From: Cyrtodaria siliqua
Lineage: Eukaryota > Mollusca > Bivalvia > Adapedonta > Hiatellidae
Direction: 5' to 3'
Assembly: GCA_037043455.1 (NCBI GenBank)
Contig: JAWPHD010005102.1
Location: 62,001-126,000, forward strand
Length of the DNA: 64,000 nt
Under the pieces are notes generated by a model. The model saw only the letters and a program-made list of their open reading frames with translations, made no database searches and was not told the origin of the DNA. Shown here piece by piece: positions 35,365 to 46,691 of this stretch. Position 1 is the first letter of the stretch. The number at the start of each line of letters is the position of its first letter. The translations under genes and the position numbers were made by a program.

Positions 35365-35640
35365 TGTTTTGCAGTAGAGGCAGACCATCCGTAACAATCG
35401 ACACTTTCTCACTTGACAAGTCAAGCTCCCAGTGGGATTCGAACCCGCAGTGATGAGAGCGGAAAACATTTTAGACGCAGCTTCTGTACAACCTCAGCCA
35501 TGGAAATGCTTGGCTGGTTTAGCAAGGTGTTACGAGGGGAAGGTACAAGACACAATACTACACTTATACAGTGACTATGTGGTGGAGGAATGGCAGAGTG
35601 TCTGCCTTGCATGTGGGAACATATGAGTACAATCCCCGGC
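35365..35640 (-). mobile_element. tRNA-derived SINE, family 2, copy 1
   Basis: Read on the minus strand it holds box B-like GGTTCGAATCCCACTGGGAG (here with GGG for GGT) and then CTTGACTTGTCAAGTGAG. The tail ends GCCTCTACTGCAAAACAAT. The body matches the SINE at 55053-55245. The head region is disturbed by sequence after 35505. Confidence 0.6.
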
Positions 35641-35658
35641 CTGGTCATGCCAAAGGCT

Positions 35659-36130
35659 TAATAACAAGAGGGCCAAAATGGCCCTAAATCGATCACCTGA
35701 GAACTGACCAAATTATCGACCTTCTTCGAAATCTTATGGTCATATACAATCTGTGCAAGTTTGGTTAAGATTGTTCAAATTTTGGATCCCCGAGGTACGT
35801 CCATTTTTGACCCTGGGGACTTCGTTTGAGTAAATTTGATAATCTAGCACTGGCAATCATTTTAAAAGAAAAACTGTTGAAATCTGTCTAGCAGTTCTTG
35901 AGAAGAAGATTTTTTAAGGTTTCGACCCTATAAGGTAATGGTGGCCATCTTGGATGTTGTGCTGACCTAATTTTAACAAATCTAAAAAGTATTCATCTAA
36001 GGATCATCCATGTGAAATTTGGTCAAAATTGGCCAAGTGGTTTCTGAGGAGAAATCGTTTGAAGAAAAGTTAACACTGTTAAAATGCCGAAGGAAGGACA
36101 ACGGATGACGGACGGACGGATGAAGAGTGA
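35659..36130 (+). mobile_element. Dispersed family A, copy
   Basis: It begins TAACAAGAGGGCCAAAATGG with ATCACCTGAG. It contains 'CTTGAGAAGAAGATTTTTTA', 'GGTGGCCATCTTGGATGTTG' and 'CATCCATGTGAAATTTGGTC', and ends GGATGACGGACGGACGGATG. It is almost complete on the left. Confidence 0.75.
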
Positions 36131-36178
36131 TCCCAAAAATGGTACTAGTAGCTAGTAGTACTAAGTGATACTAGTAGC

Positions 36179-36387
36179 TCCCTTGCATGACCCTCAGTGT
36201 AATAACAGGACTGGTAAACCCAGTGTCAGTATAATGTGACAGGGTGGGTCCCTTGCATGACCCTCAGTGTAATAATAGGACTGGTTGACCCAGCGTCAGT
36301 ATAATGTGACAGGGTGGGTCCCTTGCATGACCCTCAGTGTAATAATAGGACTGTTGACCCAGCGTCAGTATAATGTGACAGGGTGGG
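36179..36387. repeat. 70-bp tandem repeat, 3 copies
   Basis: Each unit begins CCCTTGCATGACCCTCAGTG and ends ATAATGTGACAGGGTGGG. The spacing is 69-70 bp. Confidence 0.92.
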
Positions 36388-36459
36388 ATATATCATGTCA
36401 TGTTTCTATGGGGTGATAATAAAACTGAGCATACAGCTCACTGCTACAAGTAGACACCA

Positions 36460-38175
36460 TCGTAATATAACTGACTGAATGTAATATAACTGCCTGAATG
36501 TAATATAACTCACTAAATGTAATATAACTCACTGAATGTGATATAACTGATTGAACGTGATATAACTGACTGAACATGATATAACTGACTGAACGTAATA
36601 TAACTGACTGAACGTATTATAACTGACTGAACGTAATATAACTGACTGAACGTAATATAACTGACCGTAACATCACTGACTGAACGTAATATAACTGACT
36701 GAACGTAATATAACTGACTGAATGTAATATAACTGACTGAACGTAATATAACTGACTGAACGTAATATAACTGCCTGAATGTAATATAACTGACTGAACG
36801 TAATATAACTGACTGAACGTAATATAACACGTAATATAACTGACTGAACGTAATATAACTGACTGAACGTAATATAACTGACTGAACGTAATATAACTCA
36901 TTGAATGTAATTTAACTCACTGAATGTAATATAACTGAACGTGATATAACTGACTGAACGTAATATAACTGACTGAATGTAATATAACTGACTGAACGTA
37001 ATATAACTGACTGAATGTGATATAACTCACTGATTGTAATATAACTGACTGAACGTAATATAACTGACTGAACGTAATATAACTGACTGAATGTAATATA
37101 ACTGACTGAACGTAATATAACTGACTGAACGTAATATAACTGATTGAATGTAATATAACTGACTGAACGTAATATAACTGACTGAAGGTAATATAACTCA
37201 CTGAATGTTATTTAACTCACTGAATGTAATATAACTGAACGTGATATAACTGACTGAACGTAATATAACTGACTGAATGTAATATAACTGACTGAACGTA
37301 ATATAACTGACTGAATGTAATATAACTCACTGAATGTGATATAACTGATTGAACGTGATATAACTGACTGAACGTGATATAACTGACTGAACATGATATA
37401 ACTGACTGAAGACTGAATGTAATATAACTGACTGAACGTAATATAACTGACTGAACGTAATATAACTGACTGAATGTAATATAACTGACTGAACGTAATA
37501 TAACTCACTGAATGTAATTTAACTCACTGAATGTTATATAACTGAACGTGATATAACTGACTGAACGTAATATAACTGACTGAATGTAATATAACTGACT
37601 GAACGTAATATAACTGACTGAATGTAATATAACTCACTGAATGTGATATAACTGATTGAACGTGATATAACTGACTGAACGTGATATAACTGACTGAACA
37701 TGATATAACTGACTGAACGTAATATAACTGACTGAACGTAATATAACTGACTAAACGTAATATAACTGACTGAACGTAATATAACTGACTGAACGTAATA
37801 TAACTGACCGTAACATCACTGACTGAACGTAATATAACTGACTGAACGTAATATAACTGACTGAACGTAATATAACTGACTGAACGTAATATAACTGACC
37901 GTAACATCACTGACTGAACGTAAAATAACTGACTGAACGTAATATAACTGACTGAATGTAATATAACTGACTGAACGTAATATAACTGACTGAACATAAT
38001 ATGACTGCGTAATATAACTGACTGAACGTAATATAACTGACTGAATGTAATATAACTGACTGAACGTAATATAACTGACTTATAACTGACTGAACGTAAT
38101 ATAACTGACTGAACGTAATATAACTGACTGAACGTAATATAACTGACTGAATGTGATATAACTAACTGAACGTAG
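36460..38175. repeat. 19-bp satellite-like array, about 90 copies
   Basis: The unit is GTAATATAACTGACTGAAC. Variants (CACTGAATG, GTGATATAAC, ATTGAACG, shortened GACCGTAACATCAC) recur in the same order in blocks of about 280-320 bp, so the array has higher-order repeats. Minus-strand frames up to 157 codons ('SYITFSQLYYVQ') are artefacts of a stop-free unit. Confidence 0.95.
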
Positions 38176-38266
38176 GAGTGTTAACTATATACACAGAGCT
38201 GAGCCAGCTTTTATGGCTCGAATATAAAATGTTTACTTGATAATTACAAATGTTGGAAGAAATATA

Positions 38267-38772
38267 CTCAACAAAAAAGGCAACATTCAACATTTTTGCT
38301 GGTATTTCCATTGGTCAGATTTTGAGGGCGAATAAGAGCTTAAATAGCCTTTTAATAAAACAGTGTTTGATGTTTGTAAGCACTTAATATCTAATTAAAC
38401 AGTTTCAAATTGCCAAACAATAATCTTTTATGGATGATATGTAAATGTTAAAGGGAGGTAATTTGATGAATGTTGATTATCAAAAGCTGCCGTCTACACA
38501 ATCTGTGTTGTGTTTTTTTGTGAGTTTTTTGGTAAGAGAATATTGTCTCGGACAAGTTTTGGTAATTTTCATAGATTTAATGTTTTTTGTGGACAAAATG
38601 CATGTTTTAAGAAAAAGGGGGCTAAGTCCCTTGTGTAATGAACTTTTCAAAACATCTTTGGACTTATATTGTTGGCGTCTATCTAATTATTCTTAAAACA
38701 TCATTAGTTTTTTCCTGTTTTGCTTCTACATAATGAGCATCAACATCAGCCGAAGTTTCTTTTTTTGTTCAG
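38267..38772. mobile_element. 506-bp Tc1/mariner-type MITE
   Basis: The ends are CTCAACAAAAAAGGCAAC and, in reverse complement, CTGAACAAAAAAAGAAAC. Each end is flanked by TA (38265-38266 and 38773-38774). An 83-codon frame at 38445-38696 shows no transposase motif, so the element is non-autonomous. Confidence 0.8.
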
Positions 38773-38991
38773 TATATGTCTAGGCATCACTACTTAAAAA
38801 CCCATTATGTCTTCCTGACAACTCCTTGTCCAATATCTTTAAGCCACCGTCAGACTTGATTTATTATTATATTAACCTTTGTTTTTATTCCCTCTCCAGA
38901 TATAATGTTATTTTCTCTCGGTAGCTTATTTCAGCTTACATATATAAAACATTGCTTATTTAGTATTTAACATTATTCCATTTATCAGGAT

Positions 38992-39313
38992 TTAAAAGGA
39001 CACGGCAGTCGCGAAGTCTTTATCAAGCATTAAAATTAGCCACTCGATTTATTCATCCAGTATCACTTTGACTTTAAATCTGCTTCCATATATTTACAGT
39101 TTTAAGTTTTCAACTTTGCTTCATTACTCTACCATAGGTTTGTATATATTATTGGTGAAATGTAATCAACAGTTAGTAATAGGCAGAAATGTAATCAACA
39201 GCTAGTAATATGCAAAAACAATTTGCTTTATATTATTCATATAAATTTATGTAGAAAAACTAACGGGAAGTCGCTAATTTTTAAAAAATCAAGATTGCCA
39301 TGTGTCCCTTTAA
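38992..39313. mobile_element. MITE family D, copy 1
   Basis: The left end is TTAAAAGGACACGGCAGTC; the right end in reverse complement is TTAAAGGGACACATGGCAATC. The interior ATGTAGAAAAACTAAC and TTTATTCATCCAGTATCACT also occurs in the two copies at 62408-62738 (inverted) and 62735-63061. It has no coding capacity. Confidence 0.82.
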
Positions 39314-39339
39314 GCTTAAAATATTCTTTGTTTTTAAGG

Positions 39340-39580
39340 ACAACCCAACATTTAAAGAGGTTGATGCACTATTTTCAAACACAATTTATTTAAAACGGCT
39401 GAAAAACTTGAAAAAAAATGGGAAATAATTATCAAAATGCCATGAAAAATAAAGGGATATGACCTATTGATAATTTCCATGCACATAAATGGAGGCGGCC
39501 ATCTTGGAACGATGACGTCATCGCACCTTTCTACCACATAACTCACGGTGTGGGAGTGTAATAAAGCCATGATATATTTA
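39340..39580 (-). repeat. Dispersed repeat C, copy 2 (inverted)
   Basis: The reverse complement of the 34.8-kb copy: AATTATCAAAATGCCATGAA, AAAGGGATATGACCTATTGA, AAATGGAGGCGGCCATCTTG and GATGACGTCATCGC. Confidence 0.78.
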
Positions 39581-39950
39581 TCATATTACACTAGTGAAAT
39601 AAGGCTGAATAATCGTTCTGTCTTTTCCATTCATAGGAATTGTCTCCTCTATTTCTGTAACTGTTAAAATACCAGATTACGGAATTTGACGAGGCGTTTA
39701 TGTTGTTTGGCATTGTACGGAGAAGATAGAGCCAACGTTCGACGTCGTAATACAAACATATGACGTCATCTTATGACAACGTCATAACTAGGCAGATACA
39801 CTAACAAATGTTGCGTAAGATCGAATTATTTTTTTTTGAGTTATGTGTCAGAAATACAGAATCTCACATTTGTACTTATTTAACAGTGAATTAAATTTAT
39901 TAAACTCATTGAATAAAACTGATATGATGCTTGGCACAGCCTTACATTTT

Positions 39951-40108
39951 ATAGAGAATATTATGTCAGTGCCTTTTACTATTTTACTATCAAGTTTATT
40001 AGGCGAGGCTTAGAAAACAAAGAATGGTGAGGCTCTCCCGAGCCATTCTTCGTTTTCGTGACAAGCCTAATAAACTTGATAGTAAAAGGCACTGACATAA
40101 TATTCTAT
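39951..40108. repeat. Foldback hairpin 2, about 65-75-bp arms
   Basis: The left arm ATAGAGAATATTATGTCAGT ... TTTATTAGGC pairs with the right arm GCCTAATAAACTTGATAGTA ... ATAATATTCTAT. The left arm has an 8-bp extra ACTATTTT. The centre GAATGG..GGCTC/GAGCC.TTC also pairs. Confidence 0.88.
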
Positions 40109-40544
40109 TTATCATGTAAATTATCCACATTTTCGGTACGAATTACTGTTATTACCTATTTCTCAGAATGTTACGCTTATCGAGGACGCTGCCATGATTG
40201 TTGTTTTTTGTTTGTTTTATGACGTTATACAATAAACGCCGAGGGATTCCGCATTGATTTGCTCTATTGGTAAGTGACTAATAAAGCAAAATTTAATAGG
40301 TCACCCCTTTATTGGGCAGAAAAGTGCACATCTGCATGATAAATAATTTTATCCAACTCGTTTAAATTCAATATTATAAAACAGGCACAAATGTAAGATC
40401 GTCTATATCTACCGAAGAGCAAGAGTCCTGAGGTAGAGTATGTGGCTTGATTCATTCCGCTTAGTTTCGGCGAGCTAAGACATAATGAATTACCTACCTA
40501 AACAGCTGCATGCATTTCAATTGAATAAATTGAAAATCAAATCA

Positions 40545-40735
40545 TGTTCTTTAATGAATAATGTAATTAATGAATAACATAATTACTGAATAACGTAATT
40601 AATGAATAACATAATTACTGAATAACATAATTAATGAATAAATAATTAATGAATAATGTATCCATGAATAGTGTATTAATGAATAATGGAATTAATGAAT
40701 AACTTAATTAATGAATAACCTAATTAATTGAAATA
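40545..40735. repeat. AT-rich 17-19-bp tandem repeat
   Basis: Units like AATTAATGAATAACATAA and AATTACTGAATAACGTAA are repeated about ten times with drift. Confidence 0.85.
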
Positions 40736-41041
40736 CAAGACACAATCAAAACTGCCATGACAAATGTTCATCATTCTAAATAAATATTTCTGTAACACAC
40801 AAATACAAAATGGCATCAAGGGATAGTAATAAGTGTGTTGTTGTTGTTTTTTGGAGAATGAAGCCAGTGCCTTTTGAATTGGACAATTTAGCATGATAAA
40901 TTTCGGACAATGTTGTATTTGCTGAGAAGGCGTAAACTCTCCAAGAATTAATTACAGGGCCAATAAGGAAGATGTCAGACTTTGTCATATAAATTCCTAA
41001 CTGGACTAATACCAGATTGACTGGGATTATTCTAGAAGAAC

Positions 41042-41120
41042 AATGTCAATACGAGCTTAACTGTGTCAATACGAGCTGAACTGTGTCAATACGAGCTTAA
41101 CTGTGTCAATATGAGCTCAA
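41042..41120. repeat. 20-bp tandem repeat, 4 copies
   Basis: TGTCAATACGAGCTTAACTG is repeated four times with one or two changes. Confidence 0.92.
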
Positions 41121-41651
41121 ACCTTAATCTTGTATATGCCCAATTGGGAATTTGTATGACGCAAACTCAAATCTTCATATTACATTAACAACAGCAGAGT
41201 TAATTAATGATGGGCAGGGGCGGATAAAAGGGGGGAGAGGGGTAGGGGCATGCATCTATGTGGGTGTTGGGTGCACCCAGTGCGAGCTCTGACTTAAATT
41301 TTAAAAGTTATGATAATTAATATTTAAAAATGTTTTTTTCATTTTTTTTTTTTTTTTGGTTCTCGATTTTTTTTTTTTACAGTTGCGAACACCATCCCTC
41401 CACCCCAACCTAAACTGAAAAAAAAAGTGTTTGTGTGCATTCATTTTTGGTTGTTTATTGTTTGTTAAAAGTTGCACCCTCACTAATCTCAAATCCTGTA
41501 TTCACCCCTGATTGCTAATTAATGTAAAATGTAAAATATTATAATTTTGCAAATTAAGGCACTATCCTTTGCAGAAAATCTTTGCATAAAAAAAAGTCAA
41601 TATATTCATAATTTTTCATTGCAGAGATGTTGAGATTTTATCTTATTTTCA

Positions 41652-41899
41652 GTAGGTGATAAAGTTTGTGTTACTCGGTTTTTATCCTTAGTTTCTATAG
41701 TAAAATAAAAATCTATGACCAAGTAAAACAATGATAATTTTTAAGATTTTGATTTTGAAAGATATCTATGTAATGAATCAGTTTGCATGAATGTGCATGA
41801 AATATGCAGGGTTTTAAAAGAACCACATTGTAGAAACCTTAATTTTAACAGTAAACTTGGTTCAACATCAAGGATAAAGACCGAGTTTATCACCTACCA
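41652..41899. mobile_element. 248-bp MITE-like interval with inverted ends
   Basis: TAGGTGATAAAGTTTGTGTT..CTCGGTTTTTATCCTTAG at the left pairs with AAGGATAAAGACCGAGTTTATCACCTA at the right, with a short insertion in the left arm. Both ends finish at a TA-containing site. Confidence 0.65.
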
Positions 41900-42359
41900 A
41901 AATGAATTAGGTAGATCTTATTTCTGGTCACTGATTGGTCAGTTTTATTGATGATGCTCTATCAAAATTATGAATATAAAGCTTTACTTAGGAATAGGCA
42001 TTTCTCACGTTTTTTAGCTGTCACATGATAGCAGTCACATGACGTGGGTATAACAACATGCTTTGCCAAGTGCAAACTGGACAACTACAATAAGTGTTTC
42101 ACAACGGTTGTTTTCAGAGGGAAACATGACCTACCAATGTTTGCACCTACACAGTAGTCACGTGAACAGCGGTGAGGTAATTATACGGCCTATATCAGCT
42201 GTGATGCATATTAATTGTTTTATACTTGTTTGTATATCAGTCTTCACAGTGACATTTATTTCCCGAAATGGAAAATCTGATTAGTTATTATTTTTTACAT
42301 TGACTGCTCTCTGAACATATTTTAATCACTGTACTAAGCAAATGCAGATAAATTGTCTT

Positions 42360-42475
42360 CCTCAGGGACACAACATATATAGTCATGGTGGGGATCAAAC
42401 TCATGACTTTTTGATCCCGAATCCAACGCTCTAACACTTAAGCCTGGTGCTCCACTGCCAAAATCAGATTGCAGA
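42360..42475 (-). mobile_element. tRNA-derived SINE, different family
   Basis: In reverse complement: GGCAGTGGAGCACCAGGC, TTAAGTGTTAGAGCGTTGG (box A region), GAGTTTGATCCCCACC (box B), then the tail GTGTCCCTGAGGAAGACA and TTTATCTGCATT. The same tail is seen near 14160. Confidence 0.6.
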
Positions 42476-42479
42476 TAAC

Positions 42480-43370
42480 AACTGTTAGATACAGTTTAAT
42501 AGCAACTTACAGTGCAACTAAATAAAGTGCCTTTGAAGTGTCATGTATGTTCGTATAATAATGTGAAGGAGCAGGCTTCGAGCCTCACAAAAGGCAACAC
42601 TTTTTAAAATCATTTTAGGTTAAATTATTTTAAAAAACTTCTACAAAGCTACTAAGGCCATAATAAATTAATTGCTAGTTTCTCATCCAAATTTATTTCA
42701 AAATAGGGGTGGGGGGTGAAATTTTATTTTTTTATTTTTTATTTTATACGACAAATGGACAATGGCCTCGGCGCAAGGCAAAAATAGTAAAACATACTAC
42801 TGAGTACTTCCAAGATTGAAAACACATTTTTAATATCTTTTCATACTTTCAGCATTTTCTTTATTTTTTATTTTTTATTTTTTTTTATTTTTTTATTTTT
42901 TTGCTGTTTTTTTTTGATAAAATAAAAATTACCGCATAAAACAACGGGGGCGAGCAGGGATGAGAATCTAGCAATTAATCTATTATGGCCTAAGGAATAA
43001 ATCTGATTTCTTCCTACCAGTATGCATAATATGAGAACTCTCATGAACACAAATCTATGAGGGTTTTGTAAAATCAGATTAACATCCATTTGCCATTTAA
43101 ATCATAGTGGTGTATTTATTTTGTCTTCTGTTAAACATACAAAAGCTTCCGTCTAGACACTCTGGGTAAGATGACATTTTTTTAACATTACAATACTGAT
43201 GTAATTTCATTTTATCATTGTTTGTTCACAAGTTGGCATTTCTTCTCCAAATTACGAGACGGTGAACATATAACTTTGTAACTCTATATCAATTACGAAC
43301 AAGATACAGTAGTTACACGTCGACCATTCGATTACCGCCACCTGCCAATTATATAGATGATGAAGCCAGT
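42480..43370. other. No gene; T-rich low-complexity runs
   Basis: T/A runs occur at 42720-42750 and 42860-42915. No coding motif is seen. Confidence 0.5.
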
Positions 43371-43375
43371 GACAG

Positions 43376-43790
43376 GTTCTAGTCACATTATGTGACATAT
43401 AATCTGTGCTTTATGGGTTCTAATCACATCATGTGATGTATAATCCCGTTCTTTATGGTTCTAGTCACATCATGTGACGTATAATCACATGCTTTATGGT
43501 TCTAGTCACATCATGTGACGTATAATCACGTGCTTTATGGGTTCTAGCCACAGCATGTGACGTATAATCACGTGCTTTATGGGTTTTAGTCACTTCATGT
43601 GATGTATAATCACGTGCTTTATGGGTTCTAGTCACATTTTGTGACGTTTAATCACGTGCTTTATGGGTTCTAGTAACATCATGTGACATATAATCACGTG
43701 CTTTATGGGTTCTAATCACATCATGTGATGTATAATCACATGTTTTACTGGTTCTAGTCACAACTTGTGTTATTTTAACCACTATACCCC
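43376..43790. repeat. 42-bp minisatellite with palindromic core, about 9-10 copies
   Basis: The unit is TTCTAGTCACATCATGTGAC plus GTATAATCACGTGCTTTATG plus GG. Each unit holds the near-palindrome GTCACAT-C-ATGTGAC and often CACGTG. Confidence 0.93.
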
Positions 43791-44064
43791 ACCTACAACC
43801 TATACAAATATGTCATTTTAAAGTGGTAACCACCCAATCAAAATGTACAAACCAGCTGGCTACTGGACCGGCATATAAAATAACACTTAAAGAAAACAAA
43901 GAAGATGTATGATCATTTGAAGTTTCTGAAGAAACGGATATTCAAGCGGCCATTTTCACGGTTCTAAATGACCATATATGGAATATTTATAAATATGAAA
44001 ATTTACTGATTTATAGGGAAAACATGACAGCAACTGTATGAAAAATATATAATGGCAATAATAT

Positions 44065-44206
44065 GATGTTATTAATTAAGTGTTTTCATATTGGCCCAGT
44101 TATTGGTCCAAGGACTGTCATATTGGCCCAAGGCCAAAGGCCACGGGCCATTTGACAATCCAAGGACAATAACTGGGCCAATATGAAAACACTTAATTAA
44201 TGACAT
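44065..44206. repeat. Foldback hairpin 3, about 60-bp arms
   Basis: The arm ATGTTATTAATTAAGTGTTT followed by TCATATTGGCCCAGTTATTG pairs with CAATAACTGGGCCAATATGA then AAACACTTAATTAATGACAT. Related TTCATATTGGCC words recur at 46918-47030. Confidence 0.88.
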
Positions 44207-44617
44207 TTTTACTAATTAACTACATAATATCTCTCTTTATTCCTATGTTTTAAATATCATTTACAGGTCATTTTCACTGGTACCGCTCGATGGCGCGTGG
44301 GAAAATCACACACAAACTTGATAATAGCTATATTTCAGCGAAGTCGATGTAACCGAATTTACAAATAATCAAACCGTAATTATTTTAATTGTCTACATTA
44401 TATAGGCGAACTAGTTTATCATTGAAAAGCTGTTTTTTTCTTCAAAATGGCATCCTTAAAGGTGAAATAGGGCGTGTCTTTTGAGTATATATTCGGAAAT
44501 ATATATATATAATATACAATCTGTTCAAATCTTACACTTATTGGTTTTCTCACAGTAGCCAATTTTATCTCATAGCGCACACGCTTCGAGTTCGCCCTGT
44601 AAGTGTCACGTGATCCT

Positions 44618-44630
44618 GTGACGTCATTGG
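44618..44630 (+). promoter_or_regulatory. CRE/CCAAT-type promoter motif before the THAP exon
   Basis: GTGACGTCATTGG combines a CRE (TGACGTCA) with an inverted CCAAT. It lies 79 bp before the ATG at 44709 and next to TCACGTGA. An identical 13-mer in reverse orientation occurs at 46692-46704. Confidence 0.45.
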
Positions 44631-44708
44631 TACCAAACGATTAGCGGTGTCGCATTGAGTTGTATAGTATTGTCTATGTAGGATTACGTTTTATGGTACT
44701 TGTTAAAA

Positions 44709-45101
44709 ATGCCGTGTGCCGTTGCTGGGTGAAAAAGTTTGCATAAAGATCGACAAGATAATAACCTAAGTTTCTTTCGTTTCCCTAGTCGAGATAATGA
44801 TATATTAAGATCTGAAGTGTGGGTAGACCGTTACCAAAGAAAATCGCCAGACTCGTCGAGAAAGTGGGAACCTACGAAAGACGTGCGAGTTTGTAGAAAA
44901 CATTTTGAGTGTACTTCGTGGGAAGTCCATTCTTTGGTTTCATTATCTTTGAATTTGGAAAACAAAAGGCCATGCATATTAAAATCAACAGCGGTACCAA
45001 CGATATTTGACTATAAAAATGAGAAGTGCATAACCCCGCCGTCTCCAAGCAAGTTGTATTCGCCTATTCGACCGGCGTTGAGGAGGAAATTCATACATGA
45101 A
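44709..45101 (+). pseudogene. THAP-domain first exon with TGA at a zinc cysteine
   Basis: From the ATG at 44709 the frame reads MPCAVAG, then TGA (44730-44732), then 'KSLHKDRQDNNLSFFRFPS'. It follows the THAP zinc-finger layout: N-terminal MP-C, 'FFRFPS', the conserved Trp in 'EVWVDRYQRK', Pro in 'KWEPTKDVRVCRKHF' (the C-x2-H pair) and the closing 'AVPTIFD'. The TGA stands where the second coordinating cysteine belongs (C-x4-C), so TGT or TGC to TGA explains it. The frame stays open to 45149, but a splice donor (GAA|GTAAGA, 45102) probably ends the exon. THAP proteins are DNA-binding host factors or P-element-type transposases; I cannot tell which. Reasonable options are a pseudogene or a base error; recoding is unlikely. 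Confidence 0.7.
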
Positions 45102-45124
45102 GTAAGATTGAAATTTATGTTTAA

Positions 45125-45159
45125 TTATCTTAGCACCTCATTATCTTAGCACCTCATCG
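45125..45159. repeat. Short tandem duplication
   Basis: ATTATCTTAGCACCTC occurs twice in tandem just after the THAP exon. Confidence 0.85.
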
Positions 45160-46390
45160 GGTATACGTATGATAAATTGAAGAAAGGTGTTTATATACAC
45201 CGTGAATGTTTAGCTGTTGAATTAGAAGCATGCGTTTTTACGTGAATCAATGAAGAGTTGACGGCGCTAATAATATGTAGCCGTCTTTTTTTTAAATATT
45301 GCTAAGAACGTTCAGCATATAAATTTAAATGAATCTGGTGAAATAAACACTGTGTCTTTGTTTCCAAATTTTAATTTTAATAATTTTAAATAATACACCC
45401 TTGCCTATAGTGTTATAAATATATATTATCAACATATATAGGTCTATAGATTTGAAAAAAAATACAAAATGTTTCATGGATATCTATTACAAGGCAGAAA
45501 ATTAATAATATTACTAGCTTTTATATTAATTCAGTAATGTTTTATGGCAAAGCAACAACAATAACGCCTCTTAGCTCGTGCAATAAGTAAAACAAGTACG
45601 TATAATAGAATAATATACTATATATTATGGTAATTTGATCTGTTTGGTCTGTTTTCGATCTGTATATCAGGAGTAAGTATACATGAGTAAGTATACTTAC
45701 TAACTGTCTATATCGTGCTCATAATACATTTGGCTATATTATTTAAATCATAGTATTTTTCTGTCTTTGTGCGCGAAAATAACAGCTCGCATATCATGTG
45801 ATATATCTGTCTTGTGCAATACGCGACTGCCCTCGGCGGTATTACACCGCTCAAGTAATTGCAATAAACAGGAAATATATCATAAAACTAGGTTTCCCTA
45901 AATGGTGCGTGCTTTTGTGATATACCGACGTATGTACCCTAATTAGGCTGTACTTCAATAGTGCACCGCAGTATTTGATTAGTCTGTATTGATATTTGGA
46001 GGCAGTGGAGACTAGAGAGCGTGTCATATTGCAAACACCGCTCCTAGAGTGTTTGGTGTTGATGTCGACTTATGGCAAATATATAATACTATAGAAAATT
46101 ATGGTGCCGAAATTATATGCTGTTTCATTTATTATTGTTTTTATTAATTTTTTATCAATTATGGATAATATCTGATAAATATATTTGTTCCATGTCTACT
46201 TATCGGCAAAAAAATCTGACGCTCGTATTTAGACCAGGTCCATTCATTCGGAATATACTACATTTCACGGTTATTGTGTATGTACCAAGATATTGCAGTG
46301 TTGCGGGTGACTTACAGTCAGATTTCGATGGAAACAATGTTTACGTTGTCTTTTGTTTGTTGTTGCTGTCAGTGTATACATACACTATTT
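45160..46390. other. No exon recognised
   Basis: If the THAP gene continues, its next exon should lie downstream, but I see no acceptor followed by recognisable coding sequence here. A 94-codon frame at 46117-46401 is leucine- and phenylalanine-rich by AT composition and has no motif. Confidence 0.4.
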
Positions 46391-46397
46391 TGTTAGA

Positions 46398-46592
46398 TTA
46401 GTTAATAGTGTAATGAACCGCTGAACGTAACGAATGACATGACACGATAGTCTTTACAAGCTCTCCATTTGCACCTGCACCGCGTTCGACTTCATCATCA
46501 GTTGATGAAACCGATGTATTTTCGTCCTCAGACACGTATTCTTGCTCAAAATCGTAAGGTTGCACATTGTGTAATTGTCTTATCACGGGCAT
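46398..46592 (-). CDS. Possible first exon of an acidic-N-terminus protein
   Basis: A 64-codon frame starts at the first ATG after an in-frame stop (MPVIRQLHNVQPYDFEQEY), then has an acidic, serine-rich stretch ('EDENTSVSSTDDEVERG'). A 'QPYxFEPE' motif followed by an acidic tract is characteristic of many invertebrate proteins with a P2X7-type intracellular domain; the cysteine-rich part is not in this window on this strand. A possible donor (CTT|GTAAAG) occurs before the frame ends. A CRE/ETS promoter motif lies about 100 bp upstream. The assignment is tentative; it could be chance. Confidence 0.35.
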   Translation of the reverse strand: MPVIRQLHNVQPYDFEQEYVSEDENTSVSSTDDEVERGAGANGELVKTIVSCHSLRSAVHYTIN

Positions 46593-46691
46593 TTCCTTTG
46601 ACTCAGTATCATGATCTCTTAATTCTCACATTTTCACACAAGGTATACTGTTTTGCGTTCAGTCCCAATGTAAACAAAAAATAGTTTGTTC

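Noticed and set aside
35421..35648. 64-75-codon frames near 35.5 kb
   Set aside because: They fall in a tRNA-derived SINE; the 'FEPA' and 'VRIPLGA' strings come from box B read as codons.
38445..38696. 83-codon frame as a small gene
   Set aside because: It lies inside a 506-bp MITE, is Leu/Phe-rich by AT bias and has no motif.
44730..44732. Selenocysteine codon
   Set aside because: No SECIS element could be identified by eye, and THAP zinc sites are not known to use selenocysteine; a nonsense mutation or base error is simpler.
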